From positions 124,001 through 188,000 of the forward strand of contig CAZVJY010000004.1 in assembly GCA_964626685.1 (NCBI GenBank): a stretch of 64,000 nt of DNA, written 5' to 3'. Every line of letters starts with the position of its first letter. Position 1 is the first letter of the stretch. This stretch comes from RGEC01 sp964626685 (lineage in GTDB: Bacteria > Bacteroidota > Bacteroidia > NS11-12g > UBA955). A model generated the notes under the pieces. It ran no database searches. It worked only from the letters and a program-made list of their open reading frames with translations, and had not been told where the DNA came from. Of the stretch, positions 17,345-25,554 are shown piece after piece. The position numbers and the translations under genes are program-made.

Positions 17345-19243
17345 TTATTTAACCTCTTCGAAATCTACATCTTCCACCTTGCCATCATTGTCGTTTTTGC
17401 CTGCACCTTCAGTACCGGTGGTTTCTCCGGCCTGATTAGCGGCATTGTACATATCCTGGCTGGCTGCTTCCCATGCTTTACTCAGCTCTGCGGTGGCTGT
17501 TTCAATTGCAGGCAGGTCTTTGGATTCATGGGCTTTTTTCAGTGATTCGAGCGCAGTTTCGATGGCCGTTTTCTTTTCTGCAGGAATTTTATCACCGTAT
17601 TCTTTCAGCTGTTTTTCGGTGCTGAAAATGAGAGAGTCTGCTGCATTCAGTTTATCTACCTCCTCGCGGCGTTTGTTGTCGGCTTCGGCATTTTCCTGCG
17701 CTTCCTGCTTCATCTTTTCAATATCCTCCTTGCTAAGACCGCTACTGGCTTCAATGCGTATTTTCTGCTCTTTGCCGGTGGCTTTGTCTTTGGCGCTTAC
17801 ACTCAGTATGCCGTTGGCATCAATATCGAAGGTTACTTCAATCTGAGGAACGCCGCGGGGTGAAGGTGGAATTCCGTCCAGGATGAATTTTCCGATGGTT
17901 TTATTGTCGCGTGCCATGGGTCTTTCGCCTTGCAGAACATGGATTTCCACCTGAGGCTGATTATCAGCAGCGGTGCTGAAAACTTCGGTTTTCTTGGTAG
18001 GGATGGTGGTGTTTGACTCAATCATTTTGGTGAACACGCTTCCCATAGTCTCAATACCCAGGCTCAGCGGCGTTACGTCAAGCAGCAGGATATCTTTTAC
18101 TTCACCGGTAAGTACACCACCCTGAAGCGCGGCGCCAATGGCTACGACCTCATCAGGGTTTACGCCTTTGCTCGGTGATTTTCCGAAGAAATCTTCCACG
18201 AGTTTCTGGATTGCAGGAATGCGGGTCGATCCTCCTACTAAAATCACCTCATCGATGTCAGATGGCTTCATTCCGGCGTCGGAAAGCGCTTTTTTACAAG
18301 GCTCAAGGGTCCGCTGAATCAGCGTTGACGCCAGTTGCTCAAACTTGCTGCGGGTGAGTTTGCGAACCAGGTGAGCAGGCACGCCGTCGATGGCAGTAAT
18401 ATAAGGCAGGTTGATGTCGGTTTCAGTGCTGCTGGAAAGCTCAATTTTGGCTTTTTCAGCAGCTTCTTTCAGGCGCTGCAATGCCATAGGGTCCTTACGC
18501 AGGTCCATGTTTTGCTCACTTTTAAACTCATCTGCCAGCCAGTCAATAATGACCTGGTCAAAATCATCACCGCCAAGGTGGGTATCACCGTTGGTGCTTT
18601 TTACTTCAAAAACTCCGTCACCCAATTCCAGTACGCTGATGTCGAAAGTTCCGCCACCAAGGTCATACACGGCAATTTTCATATCCTGACCTTTTTTGTC
18701 CATGCCATAGGCAAGGGCAGCAGCTGTAGGTTCGTTTATAATGCGCTCAACTTTCAGGCCTGCAATCTCACCGGCTTCTTTTGTGGCTTGTCTTTGTGCA
18801 TCATCAAAATAGGCAGGAACGGTAATTACGGCGCGGGTAACTTCCTGGCCAAGGAAATCTTCGGCTGTTTTCTTCATTTTCTGAAGTACCATGGCGCTGA
18901 TCTCTTGCGGCGTGTAGTTGCGGTCACCAATTTTAACGCGGGGCGTATCGTTGTCGCCTTTTACTACTGCATAGCTAACGCGGCCGGTTTCAGTTTGGAC
19001 ATTGGAGTACTTTTCACCCATAAATCGCTTAATGGATGAAATGGTGTGCTGTGGATTGGTAATGGCCTGGCGTTTTGCAGGATCACCTACTTTTCTTTCG
19101 CCATTGCCTCCATCCAGAAAGGCTACAATGGATGGTGTGGTGCGACGGCCTTCGCTGTTGGCTATTACAACTGGCTCGTTTCCTTCCAGAACGGCAACAC
19201 AGCTATTGGTGGTGCCTAAATCAATACCTATAATTTTACTCAT
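17345..19243 (-). CDS. dnaK: Hsp70 chaperone DnaK
   Basis: 632 residues, full length. Nucleotide-binding domain signatures: IGIDLGTTNSCVAV at the N-terminus, IAVYDLGGGTFDISVLEL near 195, and VILVGGSTRIPAIQKLVEDF near 335. The substrate-binding domain follows (DVTPLSLGIETMGSVF), then the helical lid and a Gly/Asn/Asp-rich tail ending VEDVDFEEVK. It acts in the cytoplasm with DnaJ and GrpE; neither gene is adjacent. A -7-like CATTTTTG (19271-19278 on minus) sits 28 bases before the start. Confidence 0.98.
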   Translation of the reverse strand: MSKIIGIDLGTTNSCVAVLEGNEPVVIANSEGRRTTPSIVAFLDGGNGERKVGDPAKRQAITNPQHTISSIKRFMGEKYSNVQTETGRVSYAVVKGDNDTPRVKIGDRNYTPQEISAMVLQKMKKTAEDFLGQEVTRAVITVPAYFDDAQRQATKEAGEIAGLKVERIINEPTAAALAYGMDKKGQDMKIAVYDLGGGTFDISVLELGDGVFEVKSTNGDTHLGGDDFDQVIIDWLADEFKSEQNMDLRKDPMALQRLKEAAEKAKIELSSSTETDINLPYITAIDGVPAHLVRKLTRSKFEQLASTLIQRTLEPCKKALSDAGMKPSDIDEVILVGGSTRIPAIQKLVEDFFGKSPSKGVNPDEVVAIGAALQGGVLTGEVKDILLLDVTPLSLGIETMGSVFTKMIESNTTIPTKKTEVFSTAADNQPQVEIHVLQGERPMARDNKTIGKFILDGIPPSPRGVPQIEVTFDIDANGILSVSAKDKATGKEQKIRIEASSGLSKEDIEKMKQEAQENAEADNKRREEVDKLNAADSLIFSTEKQLKEYGDKIPAEKKTAIETALESLKKAHESKDLPAIETATAELSKAWEAASQDMYNAANQAGETTGTEGAGKNDNDGKVEDVDFEEVK

Positions 19244-19280
19244 GATTTCAGTTTAGCCATCAAGAAACAACAAAAATGCC

Positions 19281-19301
19281 AAGGCTTAAAATAGCCTTTT
19301 T
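19281..19301. terminator. Weak hairpin between a lipoprotein gene and dnaK
   Basis: AAGGCT and AGCCTT pair around TAAAAT. On the minus strand it follows the lipoprotein gene by 30 bases but lacks an immediate T-run, so termination in that direction is doubtful. It may instead help shape the dnaK leader. Confidence 0.35.
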
Positions 19302-19330
19302 AGTATGACGAAATGGCAGTAAGACTGATT

Positions 19331-20338
19331 TTATGGCAGAATGTTCAGTGGTTTTGTTTCCACATTGTTGCGCATGAATAGGATGGAACCTCCGTCGAAT
19401 TTTACCCGATCAATGCGCTGGATACATCGGCTTGCAAATAAGCCGACACCGCCCTGAATGTTGCTGAATTCTGCCTGTTTTTGTACAATGCCAATGGATG
19501 GCTCATTTACCGATATGTAATCAGATAACAGTTGGTTCCCGCCGTACACGCGCATACCTGCAAATTTAATTCTGTGGTACAGGCCCGGATCGGATGTGAT
19601 GGTGTTGCGTAAAAACTGCAGGAACGCCAGTCTGGGGATTTTGTAAAGCATATTGCTGTTTCCAAGCGCAGATGCGTTGGTAAGCACATTCCAGGTAGCT
19701 GTTTTTCTGGTTTTGTTGAAGGTGTCACTTACCGGAAATTCATCGTAGGTAATATCCAGTTTGATGTCGTAGGCAAAGCTGTTTTGTCCTGCCTTCAGGC
19801 TGATGGTAAGGAACTCCGGGGTTATGGCAAAGTTGCTGTTTGAATCTCGGAAGGGAGACAGGATGTTTGCAAAGCCCACCAGGTTGGTCTCGGCGCGCAC
19901 AGTGTTACCTGATTTGGGGCTGAATACCTCAAGAATATAGCGTTTACCTGCGCTCAGTGCCCTGGCTCCCCCTGTGGACAGGCGGTAAAGCGGATTTATA
20001 TCATTGGCAAACAGTCCGGAATCTTTTGAAATATTCCAAACCCGTGTCAGTTTGTCCGAAAAAACATTGTCTGAAGTTCTCAGCGTTACCACAGCCGAGT
20101 CAAGATAGAGAGAATCGCTAATTTTGGCAACCTGCAGTGCGCCCGTGTTTTCATTCAAGAAAGCCTTGGCAATCCGAACATATTGCACGCTGTCATTGAT
20201 ATTTAGCATGCCATATACAACAATGGTTTCTTTCCAGTCTGCATTGATGTCGAGCTCGTTTTTGCAGGAAAAAAGGAGTGCCGTTGCCGCAAAAAAAGCG
20301 GAAATAATGATTCGGTATGTAGAGGTCAGTTTTTTCAC
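19331..20338 (-). CDS. Bacteroidota lipoprotein, DUF4249-like
   Basis: 335 residues with a lipoprotein signal (ISAFFAATALLFSC then KNELD). After it comes WKETIVVYGMLNINDSVQYV, an Ig-like start resembling DUF4249 lipoproteins, which often accompany TonB-linked systems. The remainder is beta-rich (KRYILEVFSPKSGNTVRAET, LYHRIKFAGMRVYGG). No SusC/SusD-like gene is next to it, so no substrate can be suggested. The DUF4249 match is from memory of the N-terminal pattern and is tentative. It diverges from the gene at 20391. Confidence 0.75.
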   Translation of the reverse strand: MKKLTSTYRIIISAFFAATALLFSCKNELDINADWKETIVVYGMLNINDSVQYVRIAKAFLNENTGALQVAKISDSLYLDSAVVTLRTSDNVFSDKLTRVWNISKDSGLFANDINPLYRLSTGGARALSAGKRYILEVFSPKSGNTVRAETNLVGFANILSPFRDSNSNFAITPEFLTISLKAGQNSFAYDIKLDITYDEFPVSDTFNKTRKTATWNVLTNASALGNSNMLYKIPRLAFLQFLRNTITSDPGLYHRIKFAGMRVYGGNQLLSDYISVNEPSIGIVQKQAEFSNIQGGVGLFASRCIQRIDRVKFDGGSILFMRNNVETKPLNILP

Positions 20339-20365
20339 AACGATGATGAAGTCAGCTTTTTGGTC

Positions 20366-20373
20366 TAACTTTG
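20366..20373 (+). promoter_or_regulatory. Bacteroidota -7 box, gene at 20391
   Basis: TAACTTTG is an exact TAnnTTTG match 17 bases before the chosen ATG. It excludes the long in-frame N-terminal extension reaching back to 20124. Confidence 0.7.
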
Positions 20374-20390
20374 CCTTTGCACCCGCAAAG

Positions 20391-21692
20391 ATGAGGAAAA
20401 TTATCGGCCTTTTGAGCCTGTTCTGCTTTTTTTACCCTGCACAAACACAGCAGGTCACCAAAGAATTTGTCAAAAGGGTTTGGGTGGATGATTTTCAAAA
20501 AATCGATAGTAACTGGGCACAGCAATCTACGGCAGACAATTTTTTTATTGGTTCCTCTGAAGGGTTTGAAGTGTGGCGCAAAAGCAAGCGCAGCGGCTTT
20601 TTTATTTTTCCCAAAAAGGTGCAGGAATTCCGTGTGTTTGAAGCTTCATTGCAGTTTGTTTTTGACGGAAAAGGTACTGCTGAAAATGCTGCAGGTCTGG
20701 TTCTGCAGGCGCAGCCGGATGGCTCGGGCGCCGTTATTGTAGAGGTAAACCGAAAAAATCAGTATCGTATTCGCAGGGCAGCCTCTCACAGAATGTTGCC
20801 ACCGGCAGATCCCGCCGCAGGTTGGCGAAAGCCAGCAAGGAAAATAAAGGGTGATGCTGTAATACTCACGGTTAAAACCAACGATAAGGTATACGATATA
20901 TTTATCAATGGTGTTTACGTGCATTCATTTACCGAAATAGAATATTCAAAAGGATGGATTGGTCTATATGTAGGTCCCGAGGCAAGGGTGATTTATAAAA
21001 AAATCAGTGTAAAAATTGATGATGAGGCATCTTCCGTGCCAGGCACAGCTACTGCCTATTCCGATGACCGGAGATCACTTTATCTTGCGATCGTAAGACT
21101 GAAAGAGGTAATACAAAAAAAAGATTTTCGTATTGCGGAGCTGGAGTATCAGCTGAAAGATCAGACAGGACTTAATTATAAAGCCGACAGTGTATTACTG
21201 AAACAATCACAGGAAGCGGTGGCTAGGGTAGAAGAACTGGAAACAGAGCTGGAAAAAGCCAATACGGATAAGCTCGCACTGGAAAAAGAGCTGGTGAAGC
21301 TGAAACAGTTTAAAAATGCTGTATCCGATGCTGATGGTGGGAATGTGGCTGATAACCTCATCAGTATTAATGAAGAATTGCGTCTGGAGCTCCAGAAATC
21401 AAAGAAAACCGTCGAAGAGCTTGAGGAAAGTTTGTTGAAGCAACAAACCCAGGTAGCAGATTGGATCAAGAAAATCAATCAGCTGGAAAACGCAGCAGAA
21501 GACTCAAAAAATACTATTCAGTATCAACGTTCACAACTGATTCAGAAAGACAGCGTCATCCGCGAACAGCAAAAAACAATACAGGGTATGCAAAAAGCTG
21601 CCAGAGAGGCAGAAAAGGATAAAAAGAAAACAGCAAATCCGGTAAAACAGGATAAGGAAATCAAAAAAGAAGCCCTCTTTGACGAGAATTAA
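20391..21692 (+). CDS. Secreted lectin-like (LamG/DUF1080-type) protein with long coiled coil
   Basis: 433 residues from the ATG that follows an exact -7 box. Signal peptide MRKIIGLLSLFCFFYPAQTQ. Residues 30-210 resemble a concanavalin-like jelly roll (VQEFRVFEASLQFVFDGKGT, AAGLVLQAQPDGSGAVIVEV, IFINGVYVHSFTEIEYSKG). Residues 235-420 form a coiled coil rich in Leu, Glu, Lys and Gln (VEELETELEKANTDKLALEK), ending with a lysine-rich tail. The combination suggests a periplasmic or surface scaffold that binds glycans, but this is inference. panB follows within 3 bases. Confidence 0.82.
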   Translation: MRKIIGLLSLFCFFYPAQTQQVTKEFVKRVWVDDFQKIDSNWAQQSTADNFFIGSSEGFEVWRKSKRSGFFIFPKKVQEFRVFEASLQFVFDGKGTAENAAGLVLQAQPDGSGAVIVEVNRKNQYRIRRAASHRMLPPADPAAGWRKPARKIKGDAVILTVKTNDKVYDIFINGVYVHSFTEIEYSKGWIGLYVGPEARVIYKKISVKIDDEASSVPGTATAYSDDRRSLYLAIVRLKEVIQKKDFRIAELEYQLKDQTGLNYKADSVLLKQSQEAVARVEELETELEKANTDKLALEKELVKLKQFKNAVSDADGGNVADNLISINEELRLELQKSKKTVEELEESLLKQQTQVADWIKKINQLENAAEDSKNTIQYQRSQLIQKDSVIREQQKTIQGMQKAAREAEKDKKKTANPVKQDKEIKKEALFDEN

Positions 21693-21695
21693 ATC

Positions 21696-22514
21696 ATGAG
21701 CATCCACAAAAAAGAGTTTAAAAAAGTAACCACCCATGTGCTGCTTGAAATGAAGCAGAAAGGTGAGAAGATATCCATGCTGACAGCCTACGACTTTTCC
21801 ATGGCAAAGCTGGTGGACCAGGCCGGAATTGATGTGATACTCGTGGGAGATAGCGCAAGCAATGTGATGGCGGGACATGAAACGACATTGCCCATTACGC
21901 TGGATCAGATGATTTACCATGCTTCATCTGTTGTTCGTGGTGTAGACCGTGCCTTGGTGGTGGTGGATTTGCCTTTTGGCAGTTACCAGGGAAACAGCAA
22001 GGAAGCCCTTGCCAGTACCATTCGTATTATGAAAGAAAGCGGCGCTCATGCCGTAAAGATGGAGGGCGGCGAGGAGATTATTGAGAGCATCAAGCGAATT
22101 TTAACCGCCGGTGTTCCTGTGATGGGGCACCTGGGGCTAACTCCGCAGAGTATCTATAAGTTTGGGACTTATACCGTCCGTGCCACTGAGGATGAAGAAG
22201 CTGAAAAACTGATTTATGACAGCAAGCTGTTGCAGGAGGCGGGTTGTTTTGCACTTGTACTGGAAAAAATTCCCAGCAAGCTGGCCAAGCGGGTCGCTGA
22301 AAGTTTAACGATACCTGTAATCGGTATCGGTGCAGGGTCTGAGGTAGACGGGCAGGTTCTTGTATTGCACGATATGCTGGGTATTAATACGGAGTTTAAG
22401 CCCCGTTTTCTTCGCAAATATGCCGACCTGCACGGTATCATCACCGCTGCAGTGCAGCATTATGTCACGGATGTGAAAAGCCGTGATTTCCCCAACGAAA
22501 AAGAGCAATATTAA
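21696..22514 (+). CDS. panB: 3-methyl-2-oxobutanoate hydroxymethyltransferase
   Basis: 272 residues. TIM-barrel blocks: ISMLTAYDFSMAKLVDQAG, VILVGDSASNVMAGHETTL (metal and substrate binding), VVVDLPFGSYQGN, AVKMEGGEE, GHLGLTPQS and IPVIGIGAGSEVDGQVLVLH. It transfers a hydroxymethyl group from methylene-THF to ketoisovalerate, the first committed step of pantothenate synthesis. The other pan genes are not in the window. It converges with the transaldolase gene, with 2 bases between the stops. Confidence 0.97.
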   Translation: MSIHKKEFKKVTTHVLLEMKQKGEKISMLTAYDFSMAKLVDQAGIDVILVGDSASNVMAGHETTLPITLDQMIYHASSVVRGVDRALVVVDLPFGSYQGNSKEALASTIRIMKESGAHAVKMEGGEEIIESIKRILTAGVPVMGHLGLTPQSIYKFGTYTVRATEDEEAEKLIYDSKLLQEAGCFALVLEKIPSKLAKRVAESLTIPVIGIGAGSEVDGQVLVLHDMLGINTEFKPRFLRKYADLHGIITAAVQHYVTDVKSRDFPNEKEQY

Positions 22515-22516
22515 AA

Positions 22517-23173
22517 TCAGCCGTTAGCCTTTTTGTGGTCGGCCAGGAACTGCGCCAACCCAATATCGGTGAGCGGGTGTTTGAACAGGCCCATGATGGC
22601 GCTGAGCGGACATGTAACCACGTCGGCTCCTGCTTGTGCACTTTTCACAATATGCAAGGGATTGCGAACGCTGGCGGCCAGAATCTGTGTCTCGTAGCCC
22701 TGAATGGAATAAATTTCTGCGATTTGCTGAATCAGTTCCATTCCGTCCCAGCTGCTGTCGTCTATTCTTCCGATGAAGGGCGACAGATAGGTAGCACCAG
22801 CCTTGGCTGCCAAAATGGCTTGTCCAGAGCTGAAAACCAAGGTGCAGTTTGTGCGGATGCCTTTTTGGGTAAAGTGGGAAATGGCTTTTACCCCGTCCAC
22901 TATCATCGGAACCTTTACCACGATATTCGGATGCAGACCGGCAAGCCTTTCACCTTCTTCAACCATGCCTTTGAAATCGGTTGAAATTACTTCCGCGCTG
23001 ACATCGCCGTTTACAATGTTGCAAATGGCTTTGTAATGGTTAAGTACATTATCAGTTCCGGTAATGCCCTCTTTTGCCATAAGGGAAGGGTTGGTGGTTA
23101 CACCGTCTAGAATGCCGAGTTCATTGGCTTCGCGAATTTGGTCTAGGTTAGCTGTGTCGATGAAGAATTTCAT
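22517..23173 (-). CDS. tal: Transaldolase / fructose-6-phosphate aldolase-like
   Basis: 218 residues, the short transaldolase subfamily. MKFFIDTANLDQIREANELG and DGVTTNPSLMAKEG open the protein. The Schiff-base lysine lies in VVKVPMIVDGVKA. ISPFIG-type residues appear as YLSPFIGRIDDSSWDG. It interconverts sedoheptulose-7-P/glyceraldehyde-3-P and erythrose-4-P/fructose-6-P; some members act as fructose-6-P aldolases, and sequence alone does not separate the two. An exact -7 box lies 8 bases before the start codon. Confidence 0.94.
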   Translation of the reverse strand: MKFFIDTANLDQIREANELGILDGVTTNPSLMAKEGITGTDNVLNHYKAICNIVNGDVSAEVISTDFKGMVEEGERLAGLHPNIVVKVPMIVDGVKAISHFTQKGIRTNCTLVFSSGQAILAAKAGATYLSPFIGRIDDSSWDGMELIQQIAEIYSIQGYETQILAASVRNPLHIVKSAQAGADVVTCPLSAIMGLFKHPLTDIGLAQFLADHKKANG

Positions 23174-23180
23174 GGTTGCG

Positions 23181-23188
23181 CAAAATTA
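23181..23188 (-). promoter_or_regulatory. Bacteroidota -7 box of the transaldolase gene
   Basis: Read on minus, TAATTTTG is an exact TAnnTTTG match just upstream of the ATG at 23173, implying a very short leader. Confidence 0.65.
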
Positions 23189-23230
23189 CTACTTCACGCT
23201 CGGTTGTGGTATGTGGACAACCGGAAATTA

Positions 23231-23869
23231 TCACCAACTTTTCACCCGGTATAGCATGTGCAGCCCGAGGAACACCTGGCTTAGGCCATAGTCATAACCC
23301 GTGCGGTTGGTGCTGTTCAGCCGCATGCCTGCCTCGGCTTTGAAGTGCATGCGTATTTTACGTGGTTTATAGTGAAAGGAGACTCCAAACTGAGGCATGT
23401 AGCGGGTTTTGGGCCATTGCCTTTCTTGAACAACAGCACCACTAAAAATTTCCGTGCCACTTTCTTTGAAAATGCCCTGAAATCCAAACCAGATGCCCGG
23501 GTTGAAGCGGGGCTTATCGTTGAATTTGAGTTCGCCGATGGCGTTCACCGTCCAAAGCCTCAGGCTTGCCTGATACAAAGTGCTGTTACCAGAGCGGATG
23601 TCCGGTCTGAAGTTTACTTCGCCAAAACCCACAGAAATATTGGTGTTAAATAAATAGGTAAGTGAGCTATGAAGGGAAAGTCCCGCCGAATAAGCGTTGT
23701 TAATTCTGTCAGAAAAATAACTGCCCAGTTCCTGATTGTCGTAATAGCGGTAAAAATTGGTTTCGCCCCTGCCGTAAACCCCAATACTAATGTCTTCCGG
23801 AACCGGATTCATCTGCGCCCCGGCATGTGAGGCCCAAAGCAAAATTGTTATCAACCAAATTTTGTTCAT
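23231..23869 (-). CDS. Small outer-membrane beta-barrel-like protein
   Basis: 212 residues from the ATG at 23869 (MNKIWLITILLWASHAGAQ signal peptide), overlapping the stop of the SRPBCC gene by ATGA. The body shows alternating barrel strands (DISIGVYGRGETNFYRYY, AGLSLHSSLTYLFNTNISVG, FGVSFHYKPRKIRMHFKAEA). No specific family is recognised. It is translationally coupled to the preceding gene. Confidence 0.78.
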   Translation of the reverse strand: MNKIWLITILLWASHAGAQMNPVPEDISIGVYGRGETNFYRYYDNQELGSYFSDRINNAYSAGLSLHSSLTYLFNTNISVGFGEVNFRPDIRSGNSTLYQASLRLWTVNAIGELKFNDKPRFNPGIWFGFQGIFKESGTEIFSGAVVQERQWPKTRYMPQFGVSFHYKPRKIRMHFKAEAGMRLNSTNRTGYDYGLSQVFLGLHMLYRVKSW

Positions 23870-24309
23870 TTTCGTTCGAAATATTTTCGATACCGGGGTT
23901 TTCTGATGCCTAACATCAGCAAAATAGCAGGATACCAAAAGATGGTAAAAAAACAATTTTTTCCTGAGAAATACACCCTGTCAAATATCAAAGTTTGGTT
24001 ATTTTTTCTAACCACTGCATGAACATGCCTCCAGTTTTTTAATCCCATGGGAAGGATATGCCCTTCATCCACGAAGCACCAGAATGGTTGTTTACTGCAC
24101 ACCTGTGTGATGGCGCCTGTCCAGAGGGTAGACGAAAACAAAGTGTCAACCCGCATGCGCATGCCGGCTCCGGCAAAAATGCCATCAAACTGCTCAATCT
24201 TAAGCGTAATGCCCGGCGGATTCAGGGTTTCCAGTAATTTTTGGTCGAAGCCATCCCTTACTTTCTCAAAGGAAGAATTTACCGTAGTTTTCAGGGTGAT
24301 CCGAATCAT
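23866..24309 (-). CDS. SRPBCC (START-like) ligand-binding family protein
   Basis: 147 residues. The N-terminus (ITLKTTVNSSFEKVRDGFDQ) and the later WTGAITQVCSKQPFWCFVDE fit the helix-grip SRPBCC fold found as a stand-alone protein in many Bacteroidota. A hydrophobic segment near the C-terminus (FTIFWYPAILLMLGIR) and a basic tail are notable. Ligand unknown. Its stop overlaps the start of the beta-barrel gene. Confidence 0.72.
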   Translation of the reverse strand: MIRITLKTTVNSSFEKVRDGFDQKLLETLNPPGITLKIEQFDGIFAGAGMRMRVDTLFSSTLWTGAITQVCSKQPFWCFVDEGHILPMGLKNWRHVHAVVRKNNQTLIFDRVYFSGKNCFFTIFWYPAILLMLGIRKPRYRKYFERK

Positions 24310-24386
24310 TTTTATGCCAATTAAAACTTTTTCAAGTCGATTTGGTTTTTATAGTACGGTTTTTGCAGTAAAAGATTAAACAGAAT

Positions 24387-24809
24387 ATGGCAAATTGGGT
24401 TTCGGTAACGCGCACGGCACAGTTTAATGCAGCCCACAGGTTGCATGTAGAAGCATGGAGTGCCGAGAAAAACCGTGCGTTTTTCGGATTGTGCAACAAT
24501 CCCAACTACCATGGCCATAATTATGAATTGCATGTAACTGTTTCCGGTCCGCTGGATCCTGTTTCGGGATACCTGCTTGATATGAAAACGCTGAAAGACT
24601 GGATTAAAGAGGATGTGGAAGACGCCTTTGATCACAAAAACCTGAACCTGGATACGGAAGAATTTAAAAACCTGAATCCTACCGCCGAAAACATGGCTGT
24701 GGTCATCTGGGAAAAGCTCAAAAAGCGACTTCAGCCCGAAATGAAACTGAAAATTAAATTGTTTGAAACACCCCGAAATTTTGTAGAATTTGATGGAGCA
24801 CAATCATAA
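24387..24809 (+). CDS. queD: 6-carboxytetrahydropterin synthase (QueD/PTPS family)
   Basis: 140 residues. Zinc histidines in FNAAHRLH and YHGHNYEL, catalytic cysteine in GLCNNPNYHGHNY, and a C-terminal LFETPRNFVEFDG glutamate. QueD converts dihydroneopterin triphosphate to 6-carboxytetrahydropterin for queuosine. The next gene (folE) makes that substrate, and tgt at 7755 uses the pathway product. The alternative is a PTPS for tetrahydropterin cofactors; the queuosine context favours QueD. Confidence 0.92.
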   Translation: MANWVSVTRTAQFNAAHRLHVEAWSAEKNRAFFGLCNNPNYHGHNYELHVTVSGPLDPVSGYLLDMKTLKDWIKEDVEDAFDHKNLNLDTEEFKNLNPTAENMAVVIWEKLKKRLQPEMKLKIKLFETPRNFVEFDGAQS

Positions 24810-25467
24810 ACACAATCACGATATGCTGGGCGATGACCACGTGGGAACCAATATGGAAACCCCGCTGAGGCCCGACGCATTCCAAATGGATAATGATCTG
24901 AAAATAGAACTCATTGCCAAGCACTTTACTGAAATCATGCACATTCTTGGTCTCGATCTTACCGATGAGAGCCTGAAAGGCACGCCCCTGCGGGTTGCTA
25001 AAATGTTCGTGAACGAGCAATTTAAGGGACTTGATCCCGAGAACCGCCCGCACCCAACCTTGTTTGAAAATGGTTTTAAATACAAGGAAATGCTGGTGGA
25101 AAAGGACATTCACTTTTTCAGTACCTGTGAGCACCATTTCGTACCCATCATGGGAAGGGCACATTTGGCATACGTGAGCAGCGGCAAGGTAATCGGATTG
25201 AGCAAGCTGAACCGCATTGTGGATTATTATGCCAAGCGTCCGCAGGTGCAGGAGCGCATGACGGTGCAGATTGCCAACGAACTGATGGAAGTGTTGGAAA
25301 CACAGGATGTGGCGGTAATCATAGATGCAAGGCATTTGTGTGTTGCCAGCCGAGGTATAAAAGATATCAGCAGCGCCACGGTAACTGCCAGTTACCACGG
25401 TAAGTTCAACGATCCTCAGGTTCGTGCCGAACTGCTGAAATATATCGAGATGAACGGCGCTGAATAA
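24793..25467 (+). CDS. folE: GTP cyclohydrolase I
   Basis: 224 residues from the ATG at 24793; an in-frame TTG one codon earlier is ignored. It overlaps the queD end by 17 bases, implying coupled expression. Family motifs: GTPLRVAKMF, zinc ligands in FSTCEHHFVPIMGRAH, and IIDARHLCVASRG with the second cysteine. It makes dihydroneopterin triphosphate from GTP for folate and queuosine. The first 16 residues are unusually rich in histidine (MEHNHKHNHDMLGDDH), unlike most FolE proteins I know. A strong terminator follows. Confidence 0.96.
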   Translation: MEHNHKHNHDMLGDDHVGTNMETPLRPDAFQMDNDLKIELIAKHFTEIMHILGLDLTDESLKGTPLRVAKMFVNEQFKGLDPENRPHPTLFENGFKYKEMLVEKDIHFFSTCEHHFVPIMGRAHLAYVSSGKVIGLSKLNRIVDYYAKRPQVQERMTVQIANELMEVLETQDVAVIIDARHLCVASRGIKDISSATVTASYHGKFNDPQVRAELLKYIEMNGAE

Positions 25468-25496
25468 GGGCTGTTTTTTTTATAGTGTTGTTTGTG

Positions 25497-25523
25497 AAAA
25501 AAGGCGCCTCAGGCGCCTTTTTT
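25497..25523. terminator. Strong symmetric intrinsic terminator
   Basis: AAAAAAGGCGCC, loop TCA, GGCGCCTTTTTT. It works in both directions, for folE on plus and for the convergent T9SS cargo gene on minus. Confidence 0.9.
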
Positions 25524-25554
25524 GATGATTTTTATTTCTGAACAGCAGTCAATG

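Noticed and set aside
18335..19039. Open frame on plus opposite dnaK (234 residues)
   Set aside because: Antisense shadow of a strongly conserved gene; no signal or domain.
20124..20390. N-terminal extension of the lectin-like protein
   Set aside because: It lies upstream of an exact -7 box and overlaps the divergent lipoprotein gene; the downstream ATG gives a clean signal peptide.
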